NCBI GenBank assembly: GCA_039029935.1
Contig: JBCCFC010000075.1
Location: 1-19,689, forward strand
DNA length: 19,689 nt
Direction of reading: 5' to 3'
Origin: G039029935 sp039029935
GTDB taxonomy: Bacteria; Chloroflexota; Anaerolineae; Caldilineales; Caldilineaceae
Shown here: piece after piece, positions 7,355-14,769 of the stretch
How positions within the stretch are numbered: position 1 is the first letter of the stretch
Layout of the letters: each line of letters starts with the position of its first letter
The notes under the pieces: generated by a model
What the model saw: the letters and a program-made list of their open reading frames with translations, nothing else
What the model was told of the DNA's origin: nothing
Database searches by the model: none
Translations under genes and position numbers: made by a program

Positions 7355-8140
7355 TCACGACTTCAATGCCGAAATCCGATACTCCGTCTCTACTGCATAC
7401 TCGCGAAATCCCAGTGCCGTACACAAGGCCATCGACGCAGGGTTCTCTTCCCATGTGCTCCACTCGCAGGTCCAGTCATGGTCAATTGCCCACTGTGCCA
7501 CAGCGGACACCACGGCTTTGCCATATCCACGCTGTCTATAGTCGGTATGGGTCTGCACACCAGCCGCAGCAACGCGCCCAACGTCAAAGAGAAAATGGCT
7601 GGCGACTGAGGCTAGTATATCATCCTCAAAACAGCCAAAAATGATGGGATGGTCAATCTCGACAAACCAACGCATATTTTCGGGCAAAGTCTGGTGCAGT
7701 GCCTCCAGTTGTGGTTTGTCATCATCGTTTAACTCACGTACGACCACCTGTCTATCGGTGGATTCTACAGTAAACGGCTTAAAGTCCGCTGGTGCCAGAT
7801 AGTAATAGGGTTCGGCAAAGTAGCGATGAAGATGCACATCCTCCAGCCCCATCAACCATGTTTCACTAAAGTCATTGCCTCGCACTGCCAACTTTGTCAG
7901 CACAGACTGTACATGTTCACTTGGCTGTTGATTGACGCGAATGATGGTTGTATCCGCTAGTCGATTCACGCAAATGACGTCAGCTTGTTTAACAGCATAG
8001 GGTTCCATAAAGTCAGGATGATCGGGTTTGATGGCGGGCACGATGGTTGTCTCTTTTGATTGTAAATTTTCGATGGTACAGCCGAGACGTACAGCGGTAT
8101 ATGCCTGAATGTTGGCTAAATTTGGATGATTGGTAAACAT
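7355..8140 (-). CDS. GNAT family N-acetyltransferase
   Basis: A 261-aa protein. Residues about 132-258 form a GNAT domain: strands around VVVRELNDDD, IIFGCFEDD and ILASVASHFLFDVG, then AAAGVQTHTDYRQRGYGKAV (R/Q-x-x-G-x-G acetyl-CoA loop at about 202-208). A final NPASMALCTALGFREY helix/strand at about 233-248 completes the fold. The N-terminal 120 residues are a family-specific extension found in some GNAT proteins and could help bind the acceptor. The acceptor substrate is unknown. It sits 23 bp after the PIN gene and 23 bp before the S9 peptidase, with AGGGG about 9 bases before the ATG. The pairing with a peptidase related to acylaminoacyl peptidases is suggestive but unproven. Confidence 0.85.
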   Translation of the reverse strand: MFTNHPNLANIQAYTAVRLGCTIENLQSKETTIVPAIKPDHPDFMEPYAVKQADVICVNRLADTTIIRVNQQPSEHVQSVLTKLAVRGNDFSETWLMGLEDVHLHRYFAEPYYYLAPADFKPFTVESTDRQVVVRELNDDDKPQLEALHQTLPENMRWFVEIDHPIIFGCFEDDILASVASHFLFDVGRVAAAGVQTHTDYRQRGYGKAVVSAVAQWAIDHDWTCEWSTWEENPASMALCTALGFREYAVETEYRISALKS

Positions 8141-8163
8141 TTAATTTATGCCCCTGTAACTTA

Positions 8164-8787
8164 TCAATTTGTCGATGTTCTGCTCTGAATATATCGGTAG
8201 CCGTCGTTAAATTTTGGTATCATTTTGCAATTGAATTGCGCAAGTAGGTCGACAATATCCTTCTGCCCGAAATCTTTCGAATTGCGATTGAGAAAACAAC
8301 TCTCGACAGATTTACTGGCGTGGCTTACACTAGATAGATGGTCCGCTACAGAAGCAAAAACAATCGCATCCTGTGGACTGAGTTCATAGTCATTTTGAGC
8401 CACCGAAGCCGCGCTCAATATCTCGCCCGTTAAGGGAATGATGGCTCCAATCTGTAAAAGTTGCTCTTGAACTTGTGCAAATTGGTGCTTTTCGTCTGTA
8501 TTTCTTTGGCTAAAAATAGTTGTTGTATCTTCGATACTTCTAACTCTGTCTGCATAGTAGGGTGTACGCATCAATTGCTTCAACTCTTCATTGAGTGCTT
8601 GCTGGAGCTCGTGACGACGATTGCTTTGTCTACGTAGTTTTTCATGGGGTTCAGCAAAACAGTAGGCTGGAATAAACAGGTGAACATTATTCTCGTTGCA
8701 TAAACCAAGAATGTTTTCGCAACTATGGCTTTGCTCTTGTTGAAGAACAAGCTCCAATATAAAGTTTGTTTCGACGTATATATTCAT
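8164..8787 (-). CDS. PIN-domain protein (putative ribonuclease)
   Basis: A 207-aa protein beginning MNIYVETNFILEL. This matches strand 1 of a PIN domain, where the usual first Asp is replaced by Glu6, followed by Asn8. Other likely metal ligands are Glu46 (CFAEPHE), Asp140 (LSPQDAIVFASV) and Asp172 (NRNSKDFG), in the usual PIN order. The protein is longer than a typical VapC toxin (about 130 aa) because of a helical insert at about 50-115. The ATG overlaps the upstream stop codon as ATGA, so translation is coupled to the PD-(D/E)XK-like gene. RNA cleavage is the expected activity for the family. A toxin role is inference, and no classical VapB-type antitoxin is visible. Confidence 0.75.
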   Translation of the reverse strand: MNIYVETNFILELVLQQEQSHSCENILGLCNENNVHLFIPAYCFAEPHEKLRRQSNRRHELQQALNEELKQLMRTPYYADRVRSIEDTTTIFSQRNTDEKHQFAQVQEQLLQIGAIIPLTGEILSAASVAQNDYELSPQDAIVFASVADHLSSVSHASKSVESCFLNRNSKDFGQKDIVDLLAQFNCKMIPKFNDGYRYIQSRTSTN

Positions 8788-9248
8788 GCGAAAGCTAACT
8801 CTTCTCTTCTAACTCGTCCATCTCGTATTAATTCAAATAGACCAATACGAGAAAGCCAAGGATACAACTGTTCTACCAATTCATCCGTAATCCCTGCGTA
8901 TAAGATTTCACTTAACCAACCGTTGACAAAAAATTCAAAGCTAGAACGGCTTATCTGTTCTGGTTCAATTTTGGACCCTTCAAAATAGTTCTTAAAGAAT
9001 GGTTTTGAATCCACAACCAGTGTTGGAGCATCCGTTGAAGATGTTTCTTCATCATTTTTCCAAATAAAAAATCGCTCTGGGGTCGCTAAAAGAAAAAACT
9101 TTGTATTGGAAATGAGGTCATAGGTCATTAAATAATTCCGAAAGAAGATTGCGTCTTCGGTTGAGTAATTAAGTCTAGGGTGGGTCTCAACAGCCAACAC
9201 CAACTGGTCATATCGATCATACACTAAAAAATCCGCATCTGGCCTCAT
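8784..9248 (-). CDS. PD-(D/E)XK-like (HsdR_N-type) protein with altered catalytic motif
   Basis: A 154-aa protein. The N-terminal MRPDADFLVYDRYDQLVLAV then ETHPR follows the pattern PD-x(n)-E-x-K known from nuclease-like proteins of this type. Here the residue after E21-T is His23, not Lys. The next segment, AIFFRNYLMTYDLI then FFLLATPERFFIWKN, is the usual helix and strand pair with a Trp-Lys ending. The C-terminal half (WLSEILYAG onwards) is helical. Because the motif lysine is missing, the protein may be non-catalytic and act as a binding partner. The start at 9248 has a strong GGAGG 8 bases upstream. It is the first gene of the minus-strand cluster and overlaps the PIN gene by 4 bases. 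An antitoxin-like role for the neighbouring PIN protein is a hypothesis. Confidence 0.65.
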   Translation of the reverse strand: MRPDADFLVYDRYDQLVLAVETHPRLNYSTEDAIFFRNYLMTYDLISNTKFFLLATPERFFIWKNDEETSSTDAPTLVVDSKPFFKNYFEGSKIEPEQISRSSFEFFVNGWLSEILYAGITDELVEQLYPWLSRIGLFELIRDGRVRREELAFA

Positions 9249-9297
9249 GTTTTGATGCCTCCATTTGAATTGCGTTTGTACAACCTGCCCATATTAT

Positions 9298-9315
9298 TTT
9301 GACAAGCGTGTCAAA
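9298..9315. promoter_or_regulatory. Inverted repeat over the -35 box, candidate operator
   Basis: TTTGACA and TGTCAAA form perfect 7-bp arms around AGCG in the divergent region between the minus-strand cluster and the importer operon. The left arm contains the -35 hexamer of the rightward promoter, and the site would be just inside the leftward transcript, so one bound regulator could affect both directions. Confidence 0.45.
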
Positions 9316-9327
9316 CTTTGTTACGAT
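9299..9327 (+). promoter_or_regulatory. Candidate promoter for the peptide importer operon
   Basis: TTGACA (9299-9304), a 17-bp spacer and TACGAT (9322-9327) form a near-consensus sigma-70-type promoter. It would give an AT-rich leader of about 220 nt before the first ATPase gene. The rest of the leader (9364-9557) has no open frame of note. It contains a symmetric AAGCGCTT at 9516-9523, a core seen in LacI/GalR-family operators, about 35 bp before the ATG. Confidence 0.5.
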
Positions 9328-9334
9328 GTGCAGC

Positions 9335-9363
9335 ATTATACAATAATTTCTTGTTAATGACAG
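9335..9363 (-). promoter_or_regulatory. Candidate promoter for the minus-strand cluster
   Basis: Read on the minus strand, CTGTCA (9363-9358), a 17-bp spacer and a consensus TATAAT (9340-9335) would start a transcript about 80 nt ahead of the PD-(D/E)XK-like gene. Its -10 lies next to that of the rightward promoter, so the two start points are only a few bases apart and probably compete. Confidence 0.5.
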
Positions 9364-9557
9364 AAAAATTTCACTACGCTGAATACAACTTACATACTCT
9401 TATCATCAATTGCAAACCAATTCCCACAAAATCCAGACCAACATTTTGACGAAATAAAAAATTTTCTCAGAATCAAGAGAAAGTTGTAACGTTTTTTCCT
9501 ATAGTTCACAATAGAAGCGCTTATCTATAAAATATATTTTTTGAAGGGATTTTCGCC

Positions 9558-10568
9558 ATGGCTAGTTTATTGCAGGTGAAGAATTTAAAGACCCAATTCT
9601 TTACCCAAGATGGGGTTGTTCACGCTGTGAATGGCATCACATACAATGTGGATGCTGGTGAGACCGTCGCCATTGTTGGTGAATCGGGGTCGGGCAAAAG
9701 TGTGGGTGTGATGTCACTGATTCGCTTGATTCCGCAACCACCGGGCAAGATTGTTGATGGTGAGGTATTGTTCGATGGGCAGGATTTGCTGCAACTGAGC
9801 GAAGATGAACTGCGCAATATTCGCGGTAATCGTATCGCCATGATTTTCCAAGACCCCATGACCTCGCTGAATCCAGTGTTGACCATTGGACGTCAGATTA
9901 CAGAGGCTCTGGAACTGCATATGGGCATGAGCCGTGAGCAAAGTCGCCAACGGGCCATTGAGCTACTAGAAATGGTGGGCATTCCTGGTGCAGGAGATCG
10001 CCTTGACAATTACCCGCATCAGTTTTCTGGTGGGATGCGTCAACGTGTGATGATTGCGATGGGGCTGAGTTGTAATCCGCAATTGTTGATTGCGGATGAG
10101 CCAACAACCGCACTAGACGTGACGATTCAAGCACAGATTGTTGAGCTAGTCGCTGAACTAAAGAGGCAGCTTGACATGGCCGTGATCTGGATTACGCATG
10201 ATCTTGGTGTTGTGGCTGGCATGGCAGAACGTGTGATTGTGATGTACTCTGGCTTTATTGTGGAGGAAGCCACGGTTGACGAGATTTATGCACAGCCCAT
10301 GCATCCATATACATTGGGGCTGTTACGTTCGATCCCACGTCTTGATCTGGGTCGCCAGAAACGTCTTGTCCCCATTGAGGGATTACCACCAGATTTGCTG
10401 GAACCGCCATCACATTGTCCATTTGCACCCCGTTGTTCGTTTGCCAAAGAGAAATGCTGGCAAGAGAATCCACCGTTAAAATCCGTCGGTGTCAATCGCA
10501 AAGCGGCCTGTTGGGTCGATATATCAGATGTTAAGGTTCTTGAACCCAATGAGATGGGAGTTGCATAG
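9558..10568 (+). CDS. Peptide ABC transporter ATP-binding protein, DppD/OppD type
   Basis: A 336-aa cytoplasmic ATPase that energises peptide import together with the DppF-type partner. All nucleotide-binding motifs are intact: Walker A GESGSGKS (41-48), Q-loop FQDPMTSLNP (97-106), signature FSGGMRQR (156-163), Walker B LLIADEP (176-182), D-loop ALDV and switch His214 in WITHDLG. The C-terminal oligopeptide-transport extension has HPYTLGLLRSIP and Cys287, Cys293, Cys300 and Cys318 in CPFAPRC...C, the cluster typical of this family. AAGGGA upstream supports the ATG. It is the first gene of a five-gene importer operon, and its TAG overlaps the next gene's GTG by one base. Confidence 0.96.
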   Translation: MASLLQVKNLKTQFFTQDGVVHAVNGITYNVDAGETVAIVGESGSGKSVGVMSLIRLIPQPPGKIVDGEVLFDGQDLLQLSEDELRNIRGNRIAMIFQDPMTSLNPVLTIGRQITEALELHMGMSREQSRQRAIELLEMVGIPGAGDRLDNYPHQFSGGMRQRVMIAMGLSCNPQLLIADEPTTALDVTIQAQIVELVAELKRQLDMAVIWITHDLGVVAGMAERVIVMYSGFIVEEATVDEIYAQPMHPYTLGLLRSIPRLDLGRQKRLVPIEGLPPDLLEPPSHCPFAPRCSFAKEKCWQENPPLKSVGVNRKAACWVDISDVKVLEPNEMGVA

Positions 10569-11551
10569 TGGCACAGAATACATTATTAAAAGTTGATAAT
10601 TTGAAGATGCATTTCCCGATTACACGGGGCATCGTGATTCAGCGTCAAGTTGGTGCAATCAAAGCGGTTGATGGCATCACCTTTGACCTGTATGAAGGCG
10701 AAACGTTAGGGCTTGTGGGTGAGTCTGGCTGTGGCAAATCGACCACTGGCCGTGCAATTTTGCAGCTTTACCGCCCCACCGAGGGGTCTGTCAAGTTTGA
10801 GGACGCCGAGTTAACCGAGACCAAAGGCGAGGCGCTGCGTAAGATGCGTCGTCGGATGCAGATGATTTTCCAAGACCCGTATGCTTCGCTCAATCCACGT
10901 ATGACCGTCGGTAGCATCATCGGCGAACCACTAGAAGTTCACAGTATTGGCAGCAACAAAAAAGACCGTCAGGAACGCGTTCAGGAACTGCTCAAAACAG
11001 TTGGGTTGAATCCATATTTTGTCAATCGTTACCCACATGAGTTCTCTGGTGGTCAGCGTCAACGTATTGGTGTTGCGCGTGCTTTGGCGGTGAATCCATC
11101 ATTCATCGTGGCGGATGAGCCAATCTCTGCCTTGGATGTATCTATTCAGGCGCAGATTATCAATCTCATGGAAGATTTGCAGGAAAACATGGGGTTGACC
11201 TATCTCTTTATTGCGCATGATCTGTCTGTAGTACGTCATATCGCCGACCGCATTGCTGTCATGTATTTGGGCAAAATCGTCGAGTTGGCCGACCGTGATG
11301 AACTCTACGAAAATCCCTTGCATCCATACACCGAAGCATTGCTCTCGGCTGTACCCATTCCAGACCCTGTGATTGAAAACAAACGCGAACGCATCATCCT
11401 TGAAGGTGACGTACCCAGCCCAGCCAATCCACCCACAGGCTGCAACTTCTGCACCCGCTGCCGCCATGTCATGGACATCTGCCGTGAGCAGGAGCCGACG
11501 TTCAAGGATAATGGGAACGGGCACTACGTAGCGTGCTTCCTACATGAGTAA
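10568..11551 (+). CDS. Peptide ABC transporter ATP-binding protein, DppF/OppF type
   Basis: A 327-aa second ATPase of the importer. Motifs: Walker A GESGCGKS (51-58), Q-loop FQDPYASLNP (101-110), signature FSGGQRQR (159-166), Walker B FIVADEP (179-185), ALDV D-loop and His217 in FIAHDLS. The tail has HPYTEALLSAVP and Cys292, Cys295, Cys298, Cys305 and Cys323. The OppF-type N-terminus (LKMHFPITRG) includes the usual variable insert before strand 2. The start is GTG at 10568, inside TAGTG overlapping the DppD stop, with GGGAG upstream. This points to translational coupling and a 1:1 heterodimer. Confidence 0.95.
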   Translation: MAQNTLLKVDNLKMHFPITRGIVIQRQVGAIKAVDGITFDLYEGETLGLVGESGCGKSTTGRAILQLYRPTEGSVKFEDAELTETKGEALRKMRRRMQMIFQDPYASLNPRMTVGSIIGEPLEVHSIGSNKKDRQERVQELLKTVGLNPYFVNRYPHEFSGGQRQRIGVARALAVNPSFIVADEPISALDVSIQAQIINLMEDLQENMGLTYLFIAHDLSVVRHIADRIAVMYLGKIVELADRDELYENPLHPYTEALLSAVPIPDPVIENKRERIILEGDVPSPANPPTGCNFCTRCRHVMDICREQEPTFKDNGNGHYVACFLHE

Positions 11552-11593
11552 ATTGGGTGAGGGGGTGAGGGGATGACAGGGTGAAGGAGTGAC

Positions 11594-11628
11594 ACTCATC
11601 ACTCATCACTCATCACTCATCACTCTTC
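11594..11628. repeat. 7-bp tandem repeat (ACTCATC)
   Basis: Four exact ACTCATC units (11594-11621) and a fifth as ACTCTTC (11622-11628). A G-rich tract (GGGTGAGGGGGTGAGGGG) at about 11555-11575 lies just upstream. Both sit in the 118-bp spacer between the second ATPase and the binding-protein gene and look like simple-sequence intergenic DNA. Copy number could vary between strains. Confidence 0.8.
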
Positions 11629-11669
11629 CAACATAAATGTTAATTGTATTTTAAGGAGACTGAAATAGA

Positions 11670-13475
11670 ATGATGACTAAAAGATATGCATCGATTGCAT
11701 TGCTTATGACCATTCTGATGGTTCTTTCCGCTTGTGTTGCGCCAGCCGCACCCAGTAGTGGTGGCGATATGGGTGACATGGCTGATGGTGGAGACATGGG
11801 GCCAGTAACATTAAACTGGAATTTGGGTACAGAGCCACCATCACTTGATCCATCATTGGCGACAGATACAGCGTCAGTTGCGATTGTGAACGAAACCATG
11901 CTTGGTTTGACCGAGCTGGACCCAGATACACAGGAAGCTATCCCAGAGTTGGCGACTTCTTGGGAAGTCAGCGAAGATGGCACAGTCTGGACTTTCTCAC
12001 TACGTGACGATGTGCCTTGGGTAACATTCGCAGATGGCGAGGTTGTCGAAGTGACGGATGACAATGGCGATGCGGTCATGGTCAATGCACACGACGTTGT
12101 TTATGGTGTCACACGCACATGTGATGCTCGCACAGCTTCCGACTACTCATACGTTCTGTATGTCATTGCTGGCTGTGAAGAAGTCAACACGGCTGAAGAG
12201 GTCACAGACGAGTTGGTCGATGGCGTTGGCGTGGTTGCACTGGATGACTGGACTGTTGAATTCACGTTGAACTATGGCGCAAGCTACTTTGGTCAAATCG
12301 CCAGTATGTGGGTCACACGCCCAATGCCGCAATGGTTGATTGAGGCTGAGGGTGATCTATGGACCGAAGCTGGTGTCATGCAGAACAATGGACCATACGT
12401 CTTGGCTGAGTGGATTCACAACGACAGCCTGCAATTGGTCAAGAATCCTTTCTGGTATGGTTGGGAAGAAATGGCTGATGCCGTCGGTAATATCGATGTC
12501 ATCAACATGACCACTATCGAAGAAGTTTCGACTGAGTTCGCTATGTATGAGAACAACGAGATTGATCTCGCTGGCGTACCACTGGAGCAGATGGACCGCG
12601 TTTCCGATCCAAATGGTGAGTTCGCTGGCGAGTATGTTAGTACGGCACGTAACTGTACCTATTACTATGGTTTCATCACCAACCGCGATGCAGTTAGCGA
12701 TGCACGTGTCCGTCAGGCACTCTCTATGACTGTTGACCGCGCAACTTTGTCTGAACAGGTACTCAAGGGTGGTCAGATTCCAGCAAACACCTTCACCAAC
12801 CCACTGAACTACGGTTCACCAGCCGAAGACCCAGACATTGCACCTTGGGCACTCTCTGAGGCACAGGGTGGTACAGGGTACGCTGGTGCTGTCGAGATGG
12901 CACAAGGTTTGATGGAAGAAGCGGGTTATCCTGGCGGTGCTGGTCTTGAGTTGAAACTCGGCCACAACGTGAGCGAAAGCCACGCTAAGATTGCACAGGC
13001 GATTCAGGCCATGTGGTCGGAAGCCTTCCCGGAAATTGGTGTTGTCATCGAAACGCAGGAATGGGGTGTCTACCTCGATTCTCTGGATGCAGATGCACCA
13101 ACCGAAGGCAAGCCAGATGTCTTCCGCTTGGGCTGGTGTCAGGACTATCCGCACGCCAACAATTGGATTCACGAAGTCTTTAATCCAGAAGCAGGCGCAA
13201 ACCGCACGATGATCAGTGCTGATGACGAGCAGGTTGGTGCAATTGTTGCTGAATTCACAGAGACCACAATTGCCGCACAGACTGCTTCTCCAGAGGCACA
13301 ATTGGAACTCTATAAGCAGGCTGAAAAGCTCTTCATCGAAGACATCGCAGGCATCATTCCAATCTACTATTACACGCGTAACGTGGTTTCCAAGCCTTGG
13401 TTGAATCGCATCTACGCTGATGACCTGTACATGTATCGCTGGTCAATCGACGTTGACGCTAAGTCTAATAGCTAG
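11670..13475 (+). CDS. Peptide ABC transporter substrate-binding lipoprotein (SBP family 5)
   Basis: A 601-aa extracytoplasmic receptor that captures the solute and delivers it to the permeases. The N-terminus is a lipoprotein signal with lipobox L19-S-A-C22, then a Pro/Ala/Gly/Asp-rich flexible tether. The mature part opens with LNWNLGTEPPSLDPSLATDT, the classical start of family-5 binding proteins, followed by ETMLGLTEL, ATSWEVSEDGTVWTFSLRDD, and late RVRQALSMTVDRATL. The region around residues 130-180 has two Cys that may form a disulfide. The start is backed by AAGGAGA; the second Met would serve equally. The protein is acidic and somewhat longer than the usual 500-550 aa. It is followed by a strong hairpin that may let this gene be expressed above the permeases. 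Confidence 0.95.
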   Translation: MMTKRYASIALLMTILMVLSACVAPAAPSSGGDMGDMADGGDMGPVTLNWNLGTEPPSLDPSLATDTASVAIVNETMLGLTELDPDTQEAIPELATSWEVSEDGTVWTFSLRDDVPWVTFADGEVVEVTDDNGDAVMVNAHDVVYGVTRTCDARTASDYSYVLYVIAGCEEVNTAEEVTDELVDGVGVVALDDWTVEFTLNYGASYFGQIASMWVTRPMPQWLIEAEGDLWTEAGVMQNNGPYVLAEWIHNDSLQLVKNPFWYGWEEMADAVGNIDVINMTTIEEVSTEFAMYENNEIDLAGVPLEQMDRVSDPNGEFAGEYVSTARNCTYYYGFITNRDAVSDARVRQALSMTVDRATLSEQVLKGGQIPANTFTNPLNYGSPAEDPDIAPWALSEAQGGTGYAGAVEMAQGLMEEAGYPGGAGLELKLGHNVSESHAKIAQAIQAMWSEAFPEIGVVIETQEWGVYLDSLDADAPTEGKPDVFRLGWCQDYPHANNWIHEVFNPEAGANRTMISADDEQVGAIVAEFTETTIAAQTASPEAQLELYKQAEKLFIEDIAGIIPIYYYTRNVVSKPWLNRIYADDLYMYRWSIDVDAKSNS

Positions 13476-13515
13476 TTGATGTGTCCGAGGCTGGTTAAGT
13501 CAGCTTTGGGTTAGA

Positions 13516-13553
13516 AAATGGGGCACTACCAGAATCAAGGTAGTGCCCCATTT
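13516..13553 (+). terminator. Strong hairpin after the binding-protein gene
   Basis: A perfect 15-bp stem, AAATGGGGCACTACC (13516-13530) with its complement at 13539-13553, has an 8-base loop and runs into TTTATTA. It is the best terminator in the window. It sits 41 bp after the binding-protein stop but ahead of the two permeases of the same importer, so partial read-through would give the usual excess of binding protein over channel. Confidence 0.8.
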
Positions 13554-13676
13554 ATTATGACATCATTCGTGTAAACTTGAGCATGAGTAGGTACGTCAGT
13601 ACACGGGTACCGACATACTGCATATCGATTACCAACCACTTGTATACCCTTAAGTTTACACAAATGATTATGACAT
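13554..13676. mobile_element. MITE-like element: 103 bp, 18-bp terminal inverted repeats, 10-bp target duplication
   Basis: ATTATGACAT occurs at 13554-13563 and again at 13667-13676. Exactly between these copies lies a 103-bp segment whose ends are inverted repeats: CATTCGTGTAAACTTGAG at the left and, read inward from the right, CATTTGTGTAAACTTAAG (16 of 18 identical). The direct repeats abut the inverted repeats with no gap, the hallmark of transposition. There is no coding capacity inside. The insertion point is in the tail of the preceding terminator. The 10-bp duplication suggests mobilisation by an element family making duplications of about that size; the parent is not in the window. 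Confidence 0.7.
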
Positions 13677-13691
13677 TGTACCTTATTTGGT

Positions 13692-13723
13692 TAGGGGCAG
13701 GCCCCTACGAGACAGAGTATAAT
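13692..13723 (+). promoter_or_regulatory. GC-rich palindrome and consensus -10 ahead of the permease gene
   Basis: TAGGGGC and GCCCCTA (13692-13698 and 13701-13707) are separated by two bases. A consensus TATAAT follows at 13718-13723, 20 bp before the ATG. No good -35 is present at normal spacing, so a promoter here would need an activator or another sigma contact. A local promoter would restore permease expression after the upstream terminator. Confidence 0.35.
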
Positions 13724-13743
13724 AATCTCGGCAGTAAAATAAT

Positions 13744-14718
13744 ATGACAGCATTTATTATTAGACGTATTTTATGGGCTATTCCTGTGATCTGGCTGGTG
13801 ATTACCACCACTTTTATTTTGTCACGAACGATTCCAGGTGGGCCTTTTGACCGCATGGGCGACAAATCATTGCCTGAAAGTGTGCGCGTCAATATTGAGA
13901 AGAAATATGGACTGGATAAGCCATTACCCCAGCAATACGGACTTTACATTTGGGATATGGTACAGGGCGACTTGGGGCCATCATTTGCCTATCGGGGACG
14001 CACAGTCAACATGATCTTGGGCCAAACGTTGCCGATTTCATTTCAATTAGGGATTTTATCAATATTATTAGGGCTGATTATTGGTGTTCCGGCAGGGATA
14101 TTTGCTGCCTTAAGACAGAACACATGGGTTGATTACTTTACTTCATTCGTTGCGATATTGGGGCTTTCTATCCCCAATATTGTGCTTGCACCTTTACTTA
14201 TCTATCTATTTGCCGTTTTATGGGGTATATTCCCGGCAGCGCGATGGGGCATTAACTATAAAGAATTGGTTTTTGGCTTTATGCCACCGATGACGGCTGA
14301 GTTCTGGCTCCATGCCGCCCTCCCTGTGATTACATTGGGAACCGGGATCTCGGCTGTCTTTGCACGGCTGACACGCGCTTCCCTCCTTCAAACCATCCGT
14401 GAAGACTATATCCGTACAGCCCGCTCCAAAGGTCTTTCCGAGCGCGTCACGGTTATACGACATGCATTGCGCAATTCGATGATACCAGTTGTTACCATTA
14501 TCGGCCCTGTTTTTGCTGGTTTGGTCACAGGCTCATTCGTCGTGGAGCGCATCTTTGGCATTGCAGGGATGGGTGAATTCTTCATCACCAGCATCACCAA
14601 CCGAGATTATCCTATGATTCTGGGGACCACGTTGGTCTATGCCCTATTCCTGATACTTTCCAATTTATTTGTCGATATAGTCTATGCTTGGCTCGACCCC
14701 AGAATCCGATACGATTAA
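13744..14718 (+). CDS. Peptide ABC transporter permease, DppB/OppB type
   Basis: A 324-aa permease, the B subunit of the complete importer. It opens with the standard MTAFIIRRILWAIPVIWLV helix, then SRTIPGGPFD at the end of TM1 and KYGLDKPLPQQYGLYIW in the periplasmic segment. Next come GDLGPSFAYRGR, the helices, the EAA loop DYIRTARSKGL (221-231) with RHALRNSMIPVV after it, and the end AWLDPRIRYD. There is no clear Shine-Dalgarno before the ATG at 13744, unlike its neighbours. It is separated from the binding-protein gene by 268 bp holding a terminator and an inserted element. Confidence 0.95.
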   Translation: MTAFIIRRILWAIPVIWLVITTTFILSRTIPGGPFDRMGDKSLPESVRVNIEKKYGLDKPLPQQYGLYIWDMVQGDLGPSFAYRGRTVNMILGQTLPISFQLGILSILLGLIIGVPAGIFAALRQNTWVDYFTSFVAILGLSIPNIVLAPLLIYLFAVLWGIFPAARWGINYKELVFGFMPPMTAEFWLHAALPVITLGTGISAVFARLTRASLLQTIREDYIRTARSKGLSERVTVIRHALRNSMIPVVTIIGPVFAGLVTGSFVVERIFGIAGMGEFFITSITNRDYPMILGTTLVYALFLILSNLFVDIVYAWLDPRIRYD

Positions 14719-14769
14719 GTATTCACGATTCACTTTCAACTTTCCACTTTCAACTAAAAAAGGGATGAT

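Noticed and set aside
11099..11524. 141-codon minus-strand open frame
   Set aside because: Antisense to the conserved Walker B and C-terminal region of the DppF-type ATPase; no independent support.
11594..11628. Regular short repeats as a possible CRISPR array
   Set aside because: The units are 7 bp, directly adjacent and without spacers, so this is a simple tandem repeat.
12816..13301. 161-codon minus-strand open frame
   Set aside because: Antisense to the substrate-binding lipoprotein; Cys-rich with no recognisable family.
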